The notes beneath the pieces are model-generated. The model made no database searches, was not told the DNA's origin, and worked only from the letters and a program-made list of their open reading frames with translations. Positions 5,258-7,832 of a stretch of 7,832 nt of DNA are shown piece after piece. The position numbers were made by a program, and so were the translations under genes. Numbering within the stretch: position 1 is the stretch's first letter; the number at the start of each line of letters is the position of its first letter. Source of the DNA: Ignavibacteriota bacterium (GTDB taxonomy: Bacteria; Bacteroidota; Ignavibacteria; Tepidaquicellales; Tepidaquicellaceae); NCBI GenBank assembly GCA_003135995.1, contig PNBM01000110.1, forward strand, positions 213 through 8,044, given 5' to 3'.

Positions 5258-5295
5258 TAAAATCTCTTGCTCTTAATTTTTAATTTTACAATTTT
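5258..5295. repeat. Word TAAAATCTCT and inverted heptamers before the NTF2-like gene
   Basis: TAATTTT occurs twice in tandem at 5274-5280 and 5281-5287, followed by a third AATTTT at 5290-5295. These are the reverse-complement form of the A-rich heptamers at 5136-5212, and TTAATTTTT (5273-5281) can pair over nine bases with AAAAATTAA (5203-5211). The 10-base word TAAAATCTCT at 5258-5267 also occurs at 608-617 in another gap of this window. All pairing is A-T, so structural value is doubtful. Confidence 0.35.
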
Positions 5296-5321
5296 GATAC
5301 ATATCACAAATATAATTACAA

Positions 5322-5729
5322 ATGGATAATATAAAGACTGAAATCTGGAAAACAATCCAGTCTATGAATCGTCTCTGGACAATCGAAAGCAAACCCGATG
5401 AACTGGTAAAATACTTTCATAAAAATATGGTAGCTGTTTCACCTTCAGACCGCTTACGTATTACAGGTCAGGAAGCTTGTGTGAACGCCTGGAAAGCATT
5501 TTCTCAGATGGCAAAAATCCAATCCTGGAAAGAGCTTGAACCCAAAATAGATTTATATGGAGGAGATAATTTTGCTATCGTTACATACTATTATGAAATC
5601 ACCTGTGAAATTGGCGGGCAATCAATGAATTTGCAAGGTCGCGATATGTTATCGTTAATTTTCGAAGACGGCAAATGGCTTATCATTGCTGATCATTTCT
5701 CCCCTTACCCGCAGCAAAGTAGTTCATGA
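5322..5729 (+). CDS. NTF2-like small protein (SnoaL/DUF4440 type)
   Basis: 135 residues, the normal size for a single NTF2-like cone-shaped domain, with no signal peptide, so cytoplasmic. The order fits the fold: an N-terminal helix with IWKTIQSMNRLWTIESKPDELVKYFHKNMVAVSP, where a short activity period leads into the first strand; then RLRITGQEACVNAWKAF; then the strands DNFAIVTYYYEITCEI and SMNLQGRDMLSLIFEDGKWLIIADHFSP. The closing GKW...ADHFS is typical of SnoaL-like/DUF4440 proteins, in which W119, D124 and H125 line or approach the pocket. Members include small enzymes and ligand-binding or stress proteins of unknown role, so no reaction is assigned. The start has an A-rich leader without SD. 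Upstream lies the heptamer-repeat gap. It is the only gene here ending in TGA. Confidence 0.85.
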   Translation: MDNIKTEIWKTIQSMNRLWTIESKPDELVKYFHKNMVAVSPSDRLRITGQEACVNAWKAFSQMAKIQSWKELEPKIDLYGGDNFAIVTYYYEITCEIGGQSMNLQGRDMLSLIFEDGKWLIIADHFSPYPQQSSS

Positions 5730-5786
5730 AGTTTGTAAAATGCTCTTTTTTAATCTATTTTGTTTTCCTTTGTCACCGGGGTTTAC

Positions 5787-5805
5787 ACCATCCTGTCTGG
5801 GTGGT
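5787..5805 (+). other. Hairpin between the NTF2-like and serine hydrolase genes
   Basis: ACCATCC (5787-5793) pairs with GGGTGGT (5799-5805), including one T-G wobble, around a 5-base loop TGTCT. It is a GC-rich 7-bp stem in AT-rich DNA. A purine-rich AAAAG follows instead of a T-run, so on the + strand it is not a standard terminator. It lies about 58 bases after the NTF2-like stop and about 70 bases before the preferred hydrolase start. It could protect the 3' end of the upstream mRNA or act in the leader of the next gene. Confidence 0.4.
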
Positions 5806-5873
5806 AAAAGTTCTTGATATTTTTTACGAACAGCAAAGACATTTATATATATTCTAATAATAAGTTTACAAAA

Positions 5874-7523
5874 ATGATAAAACATACATTCACAATTTTA
5901 ATTATATTCCTGCTGAATATAAATTTATTCGGACAGACAACAGATTCAATTAAAAGCGAAGGAATCACGAGTCCTTTGCATCAGGCAAACATCGGGAAAA
6001 TCACGTTCATGGGAAATGCAATTCCTATGGATGAATACAGGGAGATTGATTTTCTGAAAACTATCGAATTAACCGATTCAACGGATTTTAATATCAGAAC
6101 ATATCTTGGCAATTCTTTAACCGGTTATTTGCACATGCTGGCGCCCGGGTTATCCGTTAAAGAACTTAACCAAAAAGGTAATTACCAGTTTTCATTTTAT
6201 ATAGATGACAGTTTGATTTACAAAGAAAATCTGAATCCGCGTGCAGGTACGGATGAAAGCAAAATAACGAGAACCGTTTTTCGTGTGCCATTAATCAGTA
6301 CGAGTAAAGAAGATTCCTGGGGCAGATTTTTGTGGAATAGATTTATGATGAACGGCGGTCAGGAAGCATTATCAGGCGGAAGCCATTTTCTTAAAATTGA
6401 AATCCGACCTTATATAAATGCAAATGAACTGAAAGTCGGCGAAGTTATTGCTTCCGGACAGATTCAATTGATAAGACCTCAAAAAAATATAAATGAAAAA
6501 CAAATCGCCGTGCAATCCATTAATCCCGGCAGCGGTTGGAAAATTTCCACTGATGAATTTGACGTTCAGAAAATCCGTTCTTTAAATCAAAAAATTGCAG
6601 AAGATGCTTTTAAAAATATAACGAGCATCGTAGTTATAAAAAACGGCAAGCTGCTTATTGAAGAATATTTTAACGGAGCAAACAGAAACACATTGCACGA
6701 TACCCGTTCTGTCGGAAAATCATTTACGTCCGCATTAATGGGATTAGCAATAGACGATGGTTATGTTGAAAGTGTAAATCAGACTTTAAAAGATTTTTAC
6801 GACCTGACAAAATTTAAAAATTATTCATCGAAAAAAGATAGTGTAACGCTCAAAAGTTTATTAACAATGAGTTCCGGATTTGACGGTTCTGATGATAATC
6901 CGGACTCTCCGGGAAATGAAGAGAAAATGTACCCGACAAGTAACTGGGTGAAATTTACATTAGACCTGCCAATGGACAATACAAAAATAATCGGAAAAAA
7001 CTGGGATTATTTCACCGCTGGAGTTATTGTGCTGGGACATATTCTTCAAAAAAATGTTCCCGGCGGATTGGAAAAATATGCTAACAGAAAATTATTTGAG
7101 CCGCTTGGTATAACTCAATACGAATGGCAATACACACCGCAAAATGTCGTAAACACTGCCGGCAGTGTACAAATGAATTCCTTAGATTATGCGAAGTTCG
7201 GACTACTTTACGAGAATAAAGGAATGTGGAATGGAAAAGAGATATTAACCAAAAGCTGGGTAAAATCAACATTCACAAAATATTTAACGTTGCCGGATAA
7301 TCAGTTTAACTATGGATATTTATTCTGGAATAAAACTTTCAACATAAACGGAAAAGACTGTGAAACTTTTTTCAGCACGGGTAACGGCGGAAGTAAAATT
7401 TATGTTTTCACAAATCAGCCGTTGGTTGTAATCATAACCGCAACTGCATTTAATAAACCATTTCAACACATTCAGGTCGACAGAATAATGCAGAATTATA
7501 TTTTACCTGCTGTGATAAGATAA
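5874..7523 (+). CDS. Secreted beta-lactamase-fold serine hydrolase (S12/class C type) with an N-terminal extension
   Basis: 549 residues from the ATG at 5874. I prefer this start to the in-frame ATG at 5814 because MIKHTFTILIIFLLNINLFGQ is a clean signal peptide (cleavage near FG-Q), whereas the longer form puts 20 polar residues before it. The product is thus probably periplasmic or exported. Residues about 25-225 are beta-rich and match no domain I recognise. The catalytic domain (about 240-549) has the S279-V-G-K282 SxxK motif with the acylating serine, Y379 in DYFTAGVIVLGHIL as the YxN-like general base (YFT here), and GNGG at 503-506 in place of KTG. Such proteins include esterases, 6-aminohexanoate-dimer hydrolase-like amidases and D-aminopeptidases as well as beta-lactamases. 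True beta-lactamase activity is not implied. No SD is seen. Confidence 0.88.
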   Translation: MIKHTFTILIIFLLNINLFGQTTDSIKSEGITSPLHQANIGKITFMGNAIPMDEYREIDFLKTIELTDSTDFNIRTYLGNSLTGYLHMLAPGLSVKELNQKGNYQFSFYIDDSLIYKENLNPRAGTDESKITRTVFRVPLISTSKEDSWGRFLWNRFMMNGGQEALSGGSHFLKIEIRPYINANELKVGEVIASGQIQLIRPQKNINEKQIAVQSINPGSGWKISTDEFDVQKIRSLNQKIAEDAFKNITSIVVIKNGKLLIEEYFNGANRNTLHDTRSVGKSFTSALMGLAIDDGYVESVNQTLKDFYDLTKFKNYSSKKDSVTLKSLLTMSSGFDGSDDNPDSPGNEEKMYPTSNWVKFTLDLPMDNTKIIGKNWDYFTAGVIVLGHILQKNVPGGLEKYANRKLFEPLGITQYEWQYTPQNVVNTAGSVQMNSLDYAKFGLLYENKGMWNGKEILTKSWVKSTFTKYLTLPDNQFNYGYLFWNKTFNINGKDCETFFSTGNGGSKIYVFTNQPLVVIITATAFNKPFQHIQVDRIMQNYILPAVIR

Positions 7524-7535
7524 AGGAAATATTTA

Positions 7536-7592
7536 GGATTTGTTATTTGTAATTTGATTTCAGTTTTCTGTAATTATTCGTGAAGATTCGTG
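7536..7592. repeat. 7-base-phased TTTG tract followed by paired ATTCGTG words
   Basis: The units GGATTTG (7536), TTATTTG (7543), TAATTTG (7550), ATTTCAG (7557) and TTTTCTG (7564) place a G at 7542, 7549, 7556, 7563 and 7570, exactly seven bases apart. Read on the minus strand, the first three become CAAAT-type heptamers similar in style to those after 5136. The tract runs into ATTCGTG at 7576 and again at 7586, ten bases apart. It begins 12 bases after the hydrolase stop. Confidence 0.45.
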
Positions 7593-7594
7593 TC

Positions 7595-7651
7595 TAATCA
7601 CTTATCCTCCAAAATTAAATTTTACATATCATTTGAACTGACAAGTGATTA
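7595..7651. repeat. 9-bp inverted repeat TAATCACTT...AAGTGATTA
   Basis: TAATCACTT (7595-7603) is the exact reverse complement of AAGTGATTA (7643-7651), enclosing 39 bases that include the near-palindrome AAAATTAAATTTT. The long loop makes it a poor terminator, and no flanking target duplication is visible, so a mobile element is not supported. It might be a regulator site or a weak 3'-end structure of the hydrolase mRNA. Confidence 0.35.
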
Positions 7652-7832
7652 ATTTTATATAAGTTTTAAAGATTACGCCGATAAAATTTATATACATTTT
7701 TTTAATCTTGAGCTGTTACTTTGTTTCCGTATATTTTTTATTAAAACGGAAATTTGTAAAAACTCAGGCATTTCATTCTGAATAGAGTTATCTGTTACGT
7801 AATCATAATATTTCGGTATTATTAATACGCAA

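Larger units (their letters stand above)
7524..7832. other. Non-coding tail after the serine hydrolase gene
   Basis: These 309 bases have no believable reading frame on either strand. They contain a 7-base-phased tract at 7536-7577, a pair of ATTCGTG words (7576-7582 and 7586-7592), a 9-bp inverted repeat (7595-7651) and a weaker one, TTTCCGT (7724-7730) with ACGGAAA (7746-7752). The last 80 bases show nothing that I can assign. No clear intrinsic terminator for the hydrolase gene was found, although the 7595-7651 repeat is a weak candidate. Confidence 0.55.

Noticed and set aside
5814..5873. ATG at 5814 as the start of the serine hydrolase
   Set aside because: It would put 20 mostly polar residues before a complete signal peptide; the ATG at 5874 begins exactly at that signal peptide.
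7595..7651. The 9-bp inverted repeat as a miniature transposable element
   Set aside because: No flanking target duplication, only 57 bases long, and no second copy in the window.

Overview
The window is AT-rich (roughly two-thirds A+T by eye) and carries seven protein-coding genes, all on the + strand, with no RNA gene, insertion sequence or CRISPR array that I can support. Gene style points to the Bacteroidota/Chlorobiota/Ignavibacteria group. Most start codons follow A-rich leaders without a Shine-Dalgarno sequence, several products look like FCB-type versions of their families, and exported proteins have short signal peptides ending near a Q. This placement is inference from style, not a database match.

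Layout: (1) 1-441, the 3' part of an ECF sigma factor cut by the window edge. (2) 442-781, a gap with two small hairpins. (3) 782-1243, a small secreted, probably outer-membrane beta-barrel protein. (4) 1305-2006, a NarL/FixJ-type response regulator whose start lies just after a hairpin with a T-tract. (5) 2007-2451, a 445-base gap with an inverted repeat and two tracts of short phased word repeats. (6) 2452-3939, a B12-binding-type radical SAM protein, followed 57 bases later by (7) 3997-5133, an FMN-dependent nitronate monooxygenase-like protein; these two may form one transcript. (8) 5134-5321, a gap with an 11-unit degenerate heptamer array. (9) 5322-5729, an NTF2-like small protein. (10) 5874-7523, a secreted beta-lactamase-fold serine hydrolase with an N-terminal beta-rich extension of about 230 residues. 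(11) 7524-7832, a non-coding tail with another heptamer-phased tract and an inverted repeat.

The genes do not form one obvious pathway. The first three concern envelope and gene regulation: an ECF sigma factor, an envelope protein and a response regulator. The radical SAM/FMN pair is the only pair whose spacing suggests a joint metabolic role, and its substrate is unknown. The NTF2-like protein and the serine hydrolase look like separate accessory genes. I do not see a clear undescribed defence or mobile system. The least explained signal is intergenic: several gaps contain short-word repeats in strict 7- or 9-base register.
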